DNA from: Solwaraspora sp. WMMD792
GTDB taxonomy: Bacteria > Actinomycetota > Actinomycetes > Mycobacteriales > Micromonosporaceae
NCBI RefSeq assembly: GCF_029626105.1
Contig: NZ_JARUBH010000009.1
Location: forward strand, 6,690,011-6,754,010
Direction: 5' to 3'
Length of the DNA stretch: 64,000 bases
A program made the translations under genes and the position numbers. Below, piece by piece: positions 25,984-35,214 of this stretch. Position 1 is the stretch's first letter; every line of letters starts with the position of its first letter. The notes beneath the pieces were generated by a model. The model was not told the origin of the DNA and did not search any database. It saw nothing but the letters and a program-made list of their open reading frames with translations.

Positions 25984-27201
25984 ATGGCGAAGATCAAGGT
26001 AACCAACCCGGTCGTCGAGCTCGACGGCGACGAGATGACCAGGATCATCTGGAAGCAGATCCGGGAGCAGTTGATCCTGCCCTACCTCGACGTCGACCTG
26101 CACTACTACGACCTGTCGATCCAGTACCGCGACGAGACCGACGACCAGGTGACGGTGGACGCCGCGAACGCCATCAAGCAGCACGGCGTCGGCGTCAAGT
26201 GCGCGACCATCACCCCGGACGAGGCCCGGGTCGAGGAGTTCGGCCTCAAGAAGATGTGGCGCTCCCCGAACGGCACCATCCGGAACATCCTCGGCGGCGT
26301 GGTGTTCCGCGAGCCGATCATCATGTCGAACGTCCCCCGGCTGGTGCCCGGCTGGACCAAGCCGATCATCATCGGCCGGCACGCGCACGGCGACCAGTAC
26401 AAGGCCTCTGACTTCGTGGTGCCCGGGCCCGGCACGGTGACCATCACCTATACCCCGGCCGACGGCAGCGCCCCGGTCGAGATGGAGGTCGCCAACTTCT
26501 CCGGCGGCGGCGTCGCGATGGGGATGTACAACTTCGACGAGTCGATCCGTGACTTCGCCCGCGCCTCGCTGCGCTACGGTCTGGACCGCGGTTACCCGGT
26601 CTACCTGTCGACCAAGAACACCATCCTCAAGGCGTACGACGGTCGGTTCAAGGACATCTTCGCCGAGGTGTACGAGGCCGAGTTCGCCACCGAGTTCGCC
26701 GCCGCCGGGATCACCTACGAGCACCGGCTGATCGACGACATGGTCGCCGCCGCGCTCAAGTGGGAGGGCGGCTTCGTCTGGGCCTGCAAGAACTACGACG
26801 GTGACGTGCAGTCGGACACCGTCGCCCAGGGCTTCGGCTCGCTGGGGCTGATGACGTCGGTGCTGATGACCCCGGACGGCCGCACGGTGGAGGCGGAGGC
26901 CGCGCACGGCACGGTCACCCGGCACTACCGGCAGTGGCAGAAGGGCGAGAAGACGTCGACCAACCCGATCGCGTCGATCTTCGCCTGGACGCGGGGTCTG
27001 GCCCACCGCGGCAAGCTGGACGGCACTCCGGCGGTGACCGAGTTCGCCAACACGCTCGAGCAGGTCTGCATCGAGACCGTCGAGGCGGGCCAGATGACCA
27101 AGGACCTGGCGCTGCTGATCGACCGCAACGCTCCGTGGCTGACCACCGACGAGTTCATGGCGGCTCTCGACGGCAACCTGGCCAAGCGGCTGAGCGCCTG
27201 A
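25984..27201 (+). CDS. icd: NADP-dependent isocitrate dehydrogenase (homodimeric)
   Basis: A 405-residue TCA enzyme of the eukaryote-like homodimeric class. The start [20 protein letters not shown] at 25984 has GAGAGGAG upstream. [12 protein letters not shown] is the isocitrate loop, [11 protein letters not shown] and [20 protein letters not shown] hold the metal-binding Asp residues, and [14 protein letters not shown] the NADP phosphate site. A 16-bp repeat spans its stop. Confidence 0.96.
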   Translation: MAKIKVTNPVVELDGDEMTRIIWKQIREQLILPYLDVDLHYYDLSIQYRDETDDQVTVDAANAIKQHGVGVKCATITPDEARVEEFGLKKMWRSPNGTIRNILGGVVFREPIIMSNVPRLVPGWTKPIIIGRHAHGDQYKASDFVVPGPGTVTITYTPADGSAPVEMEVANFSGGGVAMGMYNFDESIRDFARASLRYGLDRGYPVYLSTKNTILKAYDGRFKDIFAEVYEAEFATEFAAAGITYEHRLIDDMVAAALKWEGGFVWACKNYDGDVQSDTVAQGFGSLGLMTSVLMTPDGRTVEAEAAHGTVTRHYRQWQKGEKTSTNPIASIFAWTRGLAHRGKLDGTPAVTEFANTLEQVCIETVEAGQMTKDLALLIDRNAPWLTTDEFMAALDGNLAKRLSA

Positions 27202-27239
27202 GCAGCCGAGCGTCTGAGTAGCTGAGCGCCTGAGCTCGC
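27192..27239. repeat. Three tandem 16-bp units across the icd stop codon
   Basis: GAGCGCCTGAGCAGCC, GAGCGTCTGAGTAGCT and GAGCGCCTGAGCTCGC follow one another. The first unit contains the icd TGA; later units supply further TGA/TAG triplets in frame. Confidence 0.75.
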
Positions 27240-27395
27240 GGCCGGCACCGTCACCGGTTCCTCCGGCGAATCGTTGAACAGGGTGGACGTGGTGCCAGTC
27301 GCGTCCAAGGGGATCTTCCGGTGGCGGTCGCCCTGAGCAACATGACGCCAACGGTCGATCCTCGGCTGTGAACCAGCAGCCTGCCGTCCCTTCCC

Positions 27396-27425
27396 TGCGG
27401 GGGGCCCTGTCCCGGGCCCCCCGCA
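27396..27425. terminator. 12-bp perfect hairpin between convergent icd and galT
   Basis: TGCGGGGGGCCC (27396-27407) pairs with GGGCCCCCCGCA (27414-27425). It is 17 nt from the galT stop and 195 nt from the icd stop and can act on both strands. Confidence 0.85.
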
Positions 27426-27441
27426 ACCATGTCCGGTCTGG

Positions 27442-28533
27442 TCAGGCGTCACGCAGCAGCGCCGCCGCCTGTTCGGGCCGGACGTCGTTGATGAACACGC
27501 CCATCGCCGATTCCGAACCGGCCAGGTACTTCAGCTTGTCCGCCGCCCGCCGGATGGTGAACACCTGCAGATGCAGGTAACCCAGCTCCCGTTCGTGACG
27601 TACCGGGGCCTGATGCCATGCCGCGATGTACGGTGTGCCCTGCCGGCTGTCGAAGAGCCGGTCGAAGCGGCGCAGCACGTCCAGGTAGAGCGGCCCGAAG
27701 GCGTCCCGTTCGGCGTCGTCCAACGCGGCGATGTCCGGCACCCGGCGGTGCGGTGCCAGGTGCACCTCGAACGGCCAGCGCGCCGCGGCCGGCACGTACG
27801 CCGTCCACCGGTCGTTCGCCGCCACCACCCGTACCCCGGCCGCCCGCTCGGCGGCCAGCACGTCCGCGTACAGGCTCCGCCCGCCGGTCGCCTCGGCGTG
27901 CCGTCGGGCGGCGGCCAGCATCGACCGGGTACGCGGCGGCACGAACGGGTACGCGTAGATCTGCCCGTGCGGGTGGTGCAGGGTGACCCCGATCTCCACG
28001 CCCCGGTTCTCGAAACAGAACACCTGCTCCACCGCGTCCAGCGCGGACAACTCGGCGGTCCGGTCGGCCAGCGCGTCGACGACGGTGCGGACCCGGGCCG
28101 GGGCCAGCGCGGCGAACGAGGTGCCGTGCTCGGCGGTGAAGCAGACCACCTCGCAGCGCCCGAGACCGGGCCGGGTCGGGGTGAACGGCGTACCACCGGG
28201 GTAGCCGGCGGTCCCGTCACCCACCCGGTCGCTCAGCGACGGGAACCGGTTCTCGAAGACCACCACCTCGTAGTCGTAGGCCGGAATCTCGCTGGACCGG
28301 CCGGGTCGCGACGGGCAGAGCGGGCACTGGTCGGTCGGCGGCAGGAAGGTCCGGGTCTGCCGGTGCGCGGCGATCGCCACCCACTCGTCGGTCAACGGAT
28401 CGTGGCGAAGCTCCGAGGCGGGTGGCGGGGGCGGCAGCTCCCGCCGGTCCGGTCCTTCCCGGACGGCGTCGTCCCGCTCGTCGAAGTAGATGAGTTCCCG
28501 CCCGTCGGCGAGCCGTACCGCATGGCGTTTCAC
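27442..28533 (-). CDS. galT: Galactose-1-phosphate uridylyltransferase
   Basis: A 363-residue Leloir-pathway enzyme exchanging UMP between UDP-glucose and galactose-1-phosphate. The HIT-like catalytic HPH triad is in LHHPHGQIYAYPFVPP near residue 180; the metal-site Cys pair is in CPLCPSRPG near residue 70; the C-terminal half has FEVHLAPHRRVPDIA and IAAWHQAPVRH. The GTG start lies 12 nt after the DeoR-family gene, so both should share one transcript. No galK or galE is in the window. Confidence 0.93.
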   Translation of the reverse strand: MKRHAVRLADGRELIYFDERDDAVREGPDRRELPPPPPASELRHDPLTDEWVAIAAHRQTRTFLPPTDQCPLCPSRPGRSSEIPAYDYEVVVFENRFPSLSDRVGDGTAGYPGGTPFTPTRPGLGRCEVVCFTAEHGTSFAALAPARVRTVVDALADRTAELSALDAVEQVFCFENRGVEIGVTLHHPHGQIYAYPFVPPRTRSMLAAARRHAEATGGRSLYADVLAAERAAGVRVVAANDRWTAYVPAAARWPFEVHLAPHRRVPDIAALDDAERDAFGPLYLDVLRRFDRLFDSRQGTPYIAAWHQAPVRHERELGYLHLQVFTIRRAADKLKYLAGSESAMGVFINDVRPEQAAALLRDA

Positions 28534-28545
28534 GACGCTGAGTTC

Positions 28546-29325
28546 CTATCGGTGTGGGTCGGCGATCGACAGCTCGACGCCGTGTCCGGCCAGGACGTCG
28601 CGGGCCGGTGCGGGTAGTCCGGGGTCGCTGACCACGACCTGGGCCGTGGCCAGCTCTGCCATCGAGGAGATGCCCACTACGTCCCATTTGGTGTGGTCGG
28701 CCAGCACCACCAGGCGGGCCGCCGCCGTGATCAGGGCGCGGTTGGTGTCGGACTCCATCAGGTTCGGGGTGGTGTAGCCGGCCCGTTCGCTCATCCCGTG
28801 CACACCGAGGAAGAGCAGGTCCACGTGCAGGTCGCGGAGGGCGGTCACGGCCACCGGCCCGACCAGCGCGTCCGACGGGGTACGCACCCCACCGGTGAGG
28901 ATGACCGTCCGGTCGCCCCGACCGTCCCGGTAGAACACGTCGGCCACCGGGATCGAGTTGGTCACCACCGTCAGCCCGGGGACGTCGACCAGCCGGCGGG
29001 CGAGCTCCACCGTGGTGGTGCCGGCCGACAACGCCACCGCCCCGCCGGCGACGACCAGCTCGGCGGCGCGTGCGGCGATCGCCGCCTTCTCGGCCTGCTG
29101 CCGGGCGGACTTCGCCACGAACCCGGGCTCGTCGGTGGCCCCGGGATCGACCAGGGTGGCCCCGCCGTGCACCTTGGCCAGCAGCCCCCGGTCGGCGAGG
29201 ACGTCCAGGTCCCGGCGGATCGTCATGTCCGAGACGCCGAACTCGACGGCCAGGTCGGTGACCCGTACCCCGCCAGCGGCCCGGACCCGGTCCAGGATCG
29301 CTGCCTGGCGCTGCGGCGCGAGCAT
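28546..29325 (-). CDS. DeoR-family transcriptional regulator
   Basis: A 259-residue repressor-type regulator of sugar metabolism. The start MLAPQRQAAILDRV at 29325 is chosen because family members begin there and GGGAGCAGGA precedes it. The N-terminal winged helix (VTDLAVEFGVSDMTIRRDLD) recognises DNA; the C-terminal DeoRC domain contains SAGTTTVELARRL and LLFLGVHGMSE, the sugar-phosphate isomerase-like effector fold. It leads straight into galT, so galactose-pathway control with a phosphosugar as inducer is the simple inference. A direct repeat overlaps its candidate promoter. Confidence 0.9.
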   Translation of the reverse strand: MLAPQRQAAILDRVRAAGGVRVTDLAVEFGVSDMTIRRDLDVLADRGLLAKVHGGATLVDPGATDEPGFVAKSARQQAEKAAIAARAAELVVAGGAVALSAGTTTVELARRLVDVPGLTVVTNSIPVADVFYRDGRGDRTVILTGGVRTPSDALVGPVAVTALRDLHVDLLFLGVHGMSERAGYTTPNLMESDTNRALITAAARLVVLADHTKWDVVGISSMAELATAQVVVSDPGLPAPARDVLAGHGVELSIADPHR

Positions 29326-29358
29326 CAGCACCACGTCCTGCTCCCACCTGCTCGCACT

Positions 29359-29381
29359 CAATCCAACAGATGCGAACACTA
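29359..29381 (-). promoter_or_regulatory. Candidate DeoR operator overlapping a -10 box
   Basis: On the minus strand TGTTCGCATC (29378-29369) is followed directly by TGTTGGATTG (29368-29359), a 10-bp direct repeat. TAGTGT (29381-29376) looks like a -10 and overlaps the first half-site. The spacing of one helix turn fits DeoR-type operators and autorepression. Confidence 0.4.
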
Positions 29382-29442
29382 TCGCGCAGGTACGGCCGAA
29401 TGGAAGTACGCCCGGCCAGGTAGGCGTCTGCGTAGGGTCGGG

Positions 29443-30384
29443 TCAGCGGAACGCTTTCGCCACCGCGCTGCGCCAGACCGGCGGACGGCCGAGCCAGGCG
29501 GCGAGCCGCGCGTCGTGCGGGGCGTAGTGGTCGGCCAACTCCCGACGGGTACGGGCACCGGGCGGCTCGACCGGCAGGCCGTCGGACGGTGCGCCCGGTG
29601 CTCCGTCGACCAGGGCCGGCGGTTGCGTCGGCGGCGGTAGCCACGGCTCCTCGTCGAGCCTCGGCAGGCCGAGGAAGTCCAGCACCTCGCCGTACACCTT
29701 GGCCGGCGTGGTCCACAGCCGTTCGGCCTCCACCAGGCAGATCCGCTCCCGGCCAACCTGAGAGGCCAACCGGTCCAGGTAGGTGGCGTACTCGCCGCGC
29801 TGCCGGTACGCGTGGTGCTGGTGGGCAAAGCTGCGGTACCCGGCCTCCACCCCGAGGCGTTCCTCCTGCCCGCGTAGCCGGGCGGACTCCAGCGCCAGCG
29901 CCCGAGCGAACGATGGCTCCGGCTCGTGCCCGGCCAGCCGTTCCACCCGGAAGTGCGACCAGGCCCGGTCCACCGGATCGCGGACCAGCACCAGCAGCCG
30001 CACGTCCGGCAGGTCGCGGGCGATCCGCAGCGCCGCGTACGGGTGGTAGAGGTAGTAGGTGCTGGTTTCGAAGGCGCTGGCGGTGCCGCCGTGGCGTCGC
30101 TGCAACCGGCGGGCGGTGCGCTGGCGGGGGAAGTGCCCCCGGTACCAGTCGATGCCGCGCTCGTACGAGGTGTCGAAGAAGCTCACCCCGTCGCGGCGGG
30201 CCGCCCGCAGCACCAGCGGATGAGCGGCCAGCATCCGGTGCAACCCGGCGGTCCCGCACCGGTGCCCACCGCAGATCAGGAACGACGGCAGCACCCGCCT
30301 CGGGGCCGTCCACCGCCCGTACGACCAGGACCGGGTGGGCACGATCCGGCGTAGCGGCTCCGGGATCCGACTGCGTAACGGCAT
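29443..30384 (-). CDS. PAPS-dependent sulfotransferase
   Basis: A 313-residue member of the sulfotransferase fold (heparan-sulfate/GlcNAc type). The 5'-phosphosulfate loop is CGGHRCGTAGLHRML near residues 38-52, and the 3'-phosphate site is LVLVRDPVDRAWSHF near residue 135. The lysine usual in the PSB loop is Arg or His here, which should be checked. GGAGAGGG precedes ATG. The gene upstream makes PAPS, the sulfate donor, so the pair forms a small sulfation module. The acceptor is unknown; the lack of a signal peptide suggests a cytoplasmic small molecule or lipid-linked glycan. Confidence 0.88.
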   Translation of the reverse strand: MPLRSRIPEPLRRIVPTRSWSYGRWTAPRRVLPSFLICGGHRCGTAGLHRMLAAHPLVLRAARRDGVSFFDTSYERGIDWYRGHFPRQRTARRLQRRHGGTASAFETSTYYLYHPYAALRIARDLPDVRLLVLVRDPVDRAWSHFRVERLAGHEPEPSFARALALESARLRGQEERLGVEAGYRSFAHQHHAYRQRGEYATYLDRLASQVGRERICLVEAERLWTTPAKVYGEVLDFLGLPRLDEEPWLPPPTQPPALVDGAPGAPSDGLPVEPPGARTRRELADHYAPHDARLAAWLGRPPVWRSAVAKAFR

Positions 30385-30536
30385 GTCGCCCTCTCCTGTC
30401 CTGCCTGGACGGCTGTGCTGCCGGGGTGGCGCGAAACGCTATTTACCGGATAACGCTGCCGCTACCCGGACAAGAGCGGCTTCTCGTCCGACTTGCCGTC
30501 ATCTGCAGAAAAGGCGACAAAGGAGGATGTCGTGGG

Positions 30537-32066
30537 TCAGGCCGGCTTCAGTCGCGGCTCCACCCAACCCGTTTCGGTGAGGTGTTGCAGCACCGTCTGC
30601 ACGCCCTGCTCGATGCTCATCTCACTGGTGTTCAGCACCAGGTCGGCATCAGTCGGCTCCTCGTACGGATCGTCGATCCCGGTCATCCCGGTCAGCTGAC
30701 CGGCCCGCGCCTTGGCGTACAGCCCCTTACGGTCGCGGGCCTCGCAGACCTCCAACGGGGTCGCCACCCAGACCAGCAGGAACCCGGCCCCGGCGTCGTT
30801 CGCCATCTGCCGGGCCACCGCCCGGGCCTGGGCGTACGGTGCGATCGGGCAGCAGATCGCCACCCCGTGGTGCCGACCGACCTCGGACGCGACCCAGCCG
30901 ATCCGACGGACGTTACGGTCCCGGTCCGTCTTGGAGAACGTCAACCCGGCGGAGAGCTCGCGGCGCACCACGTCCCCGTCGAGCAGCGTGACGGTCCGGT
31001 CGCCGCTCTCCCGCAGCGCGTCCGCCACCCCCCGGGCGATGGTCGACTTGCCGGAACCGGACAGCCCGGTGAAGAACACCACCAGGCCACGATGCCGGCG
31101 CGGCGGCCGGGCCCGGGCCAGCTCCCGCGCCACCGCCGGCGGGGTGTGCCACTCCGGTAGCGGAAAACCCCGGTCCAGCAGGTCGTCGATCTCCTCCTGA
31201 TCGAGCGCCAGCCGCCGGTTGCGCGGCGGGATGTCGTCGCGCCAGCGCCACTGACCGTCCCGGTTGTCGTAGGCCAGCTCCCGGGGCACCAGCACCCGTG
31301 GACCGCCGCCGGAGAGCATCTCGCCGGTGGACAGCAGGTGGGTGACGCCGTACGCGGCCGCCACCCGGGCCCGCAGCAGCGCGTCGCGGATCTCGTCACC
31401 GCGCCGGGTCAACGGCACCGCGACCAACGTCGCCGGCGGCATCCGGTCCCGGGCCGCGAAGACACTGCGGACCAGCACCTCCGGCGGCAGCCCGCTGACC
31501 CCGCCGTCGGCGACCGGGATCAGGATCAGCAGATGCGCGGCGAGGGTACGGGCGGCGTGCGCGATCTGGGCCAGCTGCGGGCGGTGCAACGGGCGGTCGG
31601 CGATCACCCCGAGCACCCGGCCCGGGGGCAGCAGCGCGCGTACCTCCGCCGGGCTGCGACGCAGCCGCTGGAACGGCCCGCCGGTGCCGTCGCCGAGCCG
31701 GCGCACCCGGCCGCCGACCGCCGAGAAGCCGTCCCGGCTCGGCCAGGCGTCGACGATGTCCAGCGCGGCCACCGGAGCACCCTCCGGGTCGGTGAGCACC
31801 AGCACCCGCAGCAGCGGATTCGTCAGGTCGAGCCCGGCGACCAGGCCGGCCGGCACCTCCAGGGTGACCGGCACCGGCCAGGCGGTGCCGTCGGCCAGCC
31901 GGCCGCGACTACGCAGCGAGGCAAGATCGGCGCGGGTGTGGAAGCCGGTCAGCGGGGCGTACGCCTCGGACAGGATCAGCTCAAGGTCGGCCAACTCGAA
32001 CGGCCGCGGCGTGTACGCCGGCGCGTCCCGCAGCACGTCGTCAGGCAGCACCCAGCCGTCGGTCAT
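30537..32066 (-). CDS. APS kinase with degenerate N-terminal ATP-sulfurylase-like domain
   Basis: A 509-residue two-domain protein. The start ATG at 32066 has a GGGGGG-type ribosome site; longer frames upstream are unsupported. Residues about 1-120 are the PUA-like sulfurylase N-domain (LILSEAYAPLTGFHTRADLA), about 130-310 the sulfurylase core, and about 335-509 an intact APS kinase (Walker A FTGLSGSGKSTIARGVADAL, then LDGDVVRRELSAGLTFSKTD and RKGLYAKARAGQLTGMTGID). In the core the catalytic motif normally QxRNPxHxxH reads IADRPLHRPQL, lacking the Asn and second His. The protein likely only phosphorylates APS to PAPS for the downstream sulfotransferase; that loss of sulfurylase activity is inference. 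Confidence 0.85.
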   Translation of the reverse strand: MTDGWVLPDDVLRDAPAYTPRPFELADLELILSEAYAPLTGFHTRADLASLRSRGRLADGTAWPVPVTLEVPAGLVAGLDLTNPLLRVLVLTDPEGAPVAALDIVDAWPSRDGFSAVGGRVRRLGDGTGGPFQRLRRSPAEVRALLPPGRVLGVIADRPLHRPQLAQIAHAARTLAAHLLILIPVADGGVSGLPPEVLVRSVFAARDRMPPATLVAVPLTRRGDEIRDALLRARVAAAYGVTHLLSTGEMLSGGGPRVLVPRELAYDNRDGQWRWRDDIPPRNRRLALDQEEIDDLLDRGFPLPEWHTPPAVARELARARPPRRHRGLVVFFTGLSGSGKSTIARGVADALRESGDRTVTLLDGDVVRRELSAGLTFSKTDRDRNVRRIGWVASEVGRHHGVAICCPIAPYAQARAVARQMANDAGAGFLLVWVATPLEVCEARDRKGLYAKARAGQLTGMTGIDDPYEEPTDADLVLNTSEMSIEQGVQTVLQHLTETGWVEPRLKPA

Positions 32067-32314
32067 CACACCCCCCAATGGATCGAACTCACAGTTTCGC
32101 AGCCGGCCGGCCGTCGGTCGAGACTGGCACGGCGAGTTCTGCCACCATCGCGGGATGTCGACCATCGTCGCGCGATGTCGACGTCTCGTCCGGGGCCGAA
32201 CCAGAGCAACGCTTGCTTCCGGGGCCGGCGGAGTCACCCCTAATGGCAGGGCATGGGTCGCTACTCAGGGAACCTCCAGGGGGAAACCCCATCCCACGAC
32301 GTGCCGGCAGTCCA

Positions 32315-32320
32315 TACGCT
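32315..32320 (+). promoter_or_regulatory. -10 box for a leaderless ABC operon transcript
   Basis: TACGCT (TANNNT) ends 6 nt before the GTG start at 32327; no ribosome site is present between them. Confidence 0.5.
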
Positions 32321-32326
32321 GACCGG

Positions 32327-33250
32327 GTGACTCTCATCGCAACCGATGCGCTGACCAAGACGTACGGCGGGCGGGTGACGGCCCTGGCCGACCTGACCGT
32401 CGAGGTCCAGCCCGGCATCGTCGGCCTTGTCGGGGCCAACGGCGCCGGCAAGTCGACCCTGATCAAGATCCTGCTCGGCCTGCTCGCCCCGACCAGCGGA
32501 CAGGCCCGGGTGCTCGGACTGAACCCCACCACCGACGCCGACGCGGTCCGCGCCCGGGTCGGCTACATGCCGGAGAACGACTGCCTGCCGCCGGACCTCA
32601 GCGCCGCCGAATTCGTCACCCACCTGGGGCGGATCAGCGGTCTGCCGCGCGCGGCGGCCCGGGAACGGGCCTCCGAGGCGCTGCGCCACGTCGGGCTCTA
32701 CGAGGAGCGCTACCGGCAGATCGGCGGCTACTCCACCGGCATGAAGCAGCGGGTCAAGCTGGCCCAGGCGCTGGTGCACGACCCCGACCTGCTGCTGCTG
32801 GACGAGCCGACCAACGGCCTGGACCCGGCCGGCCGGGACGCCATGCTGGCCCTGGTGCACCGGATCGGCGCCGAGTTCGGCATCTCGGTGCTGGTCTGCT
32901 CGCACCTGCTCGGCGAGGTGGAACGGATCTGCGACTCGCTGATCGCCATCGACGGCGGCCGGCTGCTGCGTTCCGCCCAGCTCTCCGACATGACCACCGC
33001 CAGTGACGTGCTGGCGATCGAGGTCAGCGAGGGCACCGAGGCGCTGGCCGCCCGGCTGGCCGCGGCCGACCTGCCGGTCAGCCGGGAAGGTCAGCTGCTG
33101 CTGGTGCCCGCCGAGACCGGCTCCGACGTGTACGACCGGATCCTCACCGCGGTCGTCGAACTCGACCTGCCGCTGCACCGGCTCGACCAGCGCCGGCACC
33201 GGGTCGCCGAACTCTTCGCCACCACGGAGGACTCCCGTGTCAACGTCTGA
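32327..33250 (+). CDS. ABC transporter ATP-binding protein (first pair)
   Basis: A 307-residue ATPase of the ABC-2 exporter class. Start GTG 32327 beginning MTLIATDALTKTYGGRVTAL. Walker A GANGAGKST is near residue 40, signature YSTGMKQRVKLAQAL near 135, Walker B LLLLDEPTNGLDPAG near 158, H-loop VLVCSHLLGEVE near 190. The C-terminal 80 residues form the regulatory tail typical of this class. Its last 14 nt overlap the permease gene. Substrate unknown. Confidence 0.93.
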   Translation: MTLIATDALTKTYGGRVTALADLTVEVQPGIVGLVGANGAGKSTLIKILLGLLAPTSGQARVLGLNPTTDADAVRARVGYMPENDCLPPDLSAAEFVTHLGRISGLPRAAARERASEALRHVGLYEERYRQIGGYSTGMKQRVKLAQALVHDPDLLLLDEPTNGLDPAGRDAMLALVHRIGAEFGISVLVCSHLLGEVERICDSLIAIDGGRLLRSAQLSDMTTASDVLAIEVSEGTEALAARLAAADLPVSREGQLLLVPAETGSDVYDRILTAVVELDLPLHRLDQRRHRVAELFATTEDSRVNV

Positions 33251-34199
33251 CCAGCTCACCGCCGCCCGGGGCACCGGGCCGACGCCGGCCGACCCGGCTG
33301 TCGCGGGCACCACCTCGAACGGCGCGCCGGGCGGCGTCATCCACGACATCGGCTACCAGCGCTACACCGGGGCCCGGCTCGGTCGCCGGCACGTCGTCGG
33401 CGCGCTCTACGCGCACAGCCTGCGTACCGCGTTCGGGCTCGGCCGCAGCGCCAAGGCCAAGATCTTCCCCTGGTTCATCGTCGGGGTGGTGGTCGCCGCC
33501 GCCGCCGGCCTGGTGGCCGTCCGCGCCCAGATCGGCCAGGTGCTGCTCAGCTACGCGCAGTTCGCCGACACGATGAGCTGGCTGGTGATCTTCTTCGTCG
33601 CGGTGGTCGCCCCCGAACTGGTCTCCCGCGACCTCGGCAGCGGTGTGCTGCCGCTGTACTTCTCCCGGCCGCTGCGGCTCGTCGACTACCCACTGGCCAA
33701 GTTCGCCGCCCTGGCCACCGCCGTGTTCATGCTGCTCGGCGCACCACAGCTGGTGATGTTCCTCGGCGGCGCGTTCACCACCGACGCCGGCTGGTCCGGG
33801 GTGTGGGACGAGGTCACCGACCTCGCCCCAGGCCTGGCGTACGCCGTGCTGTGGGCCGGTGTGTTCAGCGCCATCGGGCTGGCGGTCGCCTCAGTCACCG
33901 GCAAGCGGGCATTCGCCGCCGGTGGGATCGTCGCAGTCTTCCTGATGACCACCCCGATCGGCGGGGTGCTCTCGGTGCTGCCGTCGGTCACCGCCAACCA
34001 GCTCGCCGGTCTGGTCGCCCCGTCCAGCCTGGTGCAGGGCACCGGAATCTGGCTGTTCCGGGACGCGCTGATAACCGAAGCCGGCACCGGTCTGGACACC
34101 GGCGGCTTCGGCCCGCTGTACGGGCTGGTCACTGTCGTCCTGATCGCCGGCTGCATCGCCGCCCTGATCGCCCGCTACCGGAAGGCGGCCCGTCGATGA
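33237..34199 (+). CDS. ABC-2 type permease (first pair)
   Basis: A 320-residue membrane protein. The GTG at 33237 has GGAGG 6 nt upstream and overlaps the ATPase gene. A cytoplasmic N-terminus of about 80 residues with YQRYTGARLGRRH precedes six hydrophobic segments. VAPELVSRDLGSGVLPLYFSR is the conserved ABC-2 coupling stretch after the second helix. Its stop overlaps the start of the next ATPase (ATGA at 34196). Confidence 0.9.
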   Translation: MSTSDQLTAARGTGPTPADPAVAGTTSNGAPGGVIHDIGYQRYTGARLGRRHVVGALYAHSLRTAFGLGRSAKAKIFPWFIVGVVVAAAAGLVAVRAQIGQVLLSYAQFADTMSWLVIFFVAVVAPELVSRDLGSGVLPLYFSRPLRLVDYPLAKFAALATAVFMLLGAPQLVMFLGGAFTTDAGWSGVWDEVTDLAPGLAYAVLWAGVFSAIGLAVASVTGKRAFAAGGIVAVFLMTTPIGGVLSVLPSVTANQLAGLVAPSSLVQGTGIWLFRDALITEAGTGLDTGGFGPLYGLVTVVLIAGCIAALIARYRKAARR

Positions 34200-35209
34200 C
34201 CACCTCGACCTCGACCCCGAGCTCCACCCCGGCCGCCGCGGCCCCGGTTACCTCCGGCACCGGCACCGCCGGCACCGCCGGCACCGCCGGCCGCCCCGCC
34301 GCGATCGAGCTCGCCGGGGTGTCCCGCTGGTACGGCAACGTCGTCGCGGTCAACGACGTCAGCATGGCCCTCAACGCCGGGGTCACCGGCCTGCTCGGCC
34401 CGAACGGCGCCGGCAAGACCACGCTGCTGCACATGATGGCCGGCTTCCTGCCGCCGTCGCGGGGCACCGTCACCGTCGACGGCGAACCGACCTGGCGCAA
34501 CCCGGGCGTCTACCACAAACTCGGGCTGGTCAGCGAACGGGAGGCGGTGCACGGCTTCCTCACCGCGTACGAGTTCGTGCTGGCCAGCGCCCGGCTGCAC
34601 GGGTTGCCCGACCCGGCTGCCGCCGCCCGGCGGGCGATCGAGCTGGTCGAGATGACACCGGCGCAGGACCGGCGGATCGGCACCTACTCCAAGGGGATGC
34701 GCCAGCGCACCCGGGTCGCCGCCGCGCTGGTGCACGACCCGACGGTGCTGCTGCTCGACGAGCCGTTCAACGGCATGGACCCGCGCCAGCGGATGCACAT
34801 GATGACGCTGCTGCACTCGCTCGGCGACGCCGGCCGGACCATCCTGTTCAGCTCGCACATCCTGGAGGAGGTCGAGCAGGTCTCCGGCACCGTCCAGGTG
34901 ATGGTCGCCGGCCGGCTGGCCGCCTCCGGCGACTTCCGCAGCATCCGGCGGCTGATGACCAACCGGCCGCACGTGTTCGCCGTACAGTCCAGCGACGACC
35001 GGGCCCTGGCGGTGGCGCTGCTGCGCCACGACTCGGTCACCGGCGTCGACCTGCCCAAGGGCGGTGGGATCACCGTACGCGCCGGCGACTACGGCAGCTT
35101 CACCCGCGCCCTGCCCCGGATCGCGCTCACCGAGGGGATCCGGGTGCACCGCCTGCTGCCGTCGGACGAATCCCTGGAGAGCGTCTTCTCCTACCTCGTG
35201 GAGGCCTGA
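34196..35209 (+). CDS. ABC transporter ATP-binding protein (second pair)
   Basis: A 337-residue ATPase. A Thr/Ser/Ala-rich N-terminus with repeated GTAGTAGTAG precedes the domain. Walker A GPNGAGKTTLLHMMAGF is near residue 68, signature YSKGMRQRTRVAAAL near 163, Walker B VLLLDEPFNGMDPRQ near 183, H-loop LFSSHILEEVEQ near 220. Coupled upstream by ATGA, and 5 nt from the next gene. Confidence 0.93.
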   Translation: MTTSTSTPSSTPAAAAPVTSGTGTAGTAGTAGRPAAIELAGVSRWYGNVVAVNDVSMALNAGVTGLLGPNGAGKTTLLHMMAGFLPPSRGTVTVDGEPTWRNPGVYHKLGLVSEREAVHGFLTAYEFVLASARLHGLPDPAAAARRAIELVEMTPAQDRRIGTYSKGMRQRTRVAAALVHDPTVLLLDEPFNGMDPRQRMHMMTLLHSLGDAGRTILFSSHILEEVEQVSGTVQVMVAGRLAASGDFRSIRRLMTNRPHVFAVQSSDDRALAVALLRHDSVTGVDLPKGGGITVRAGDYGSFTRALPRIALTEGIRVHRLLPSDESLESVFSYLVEA

Positions 35210-35214
35210 GAGCC

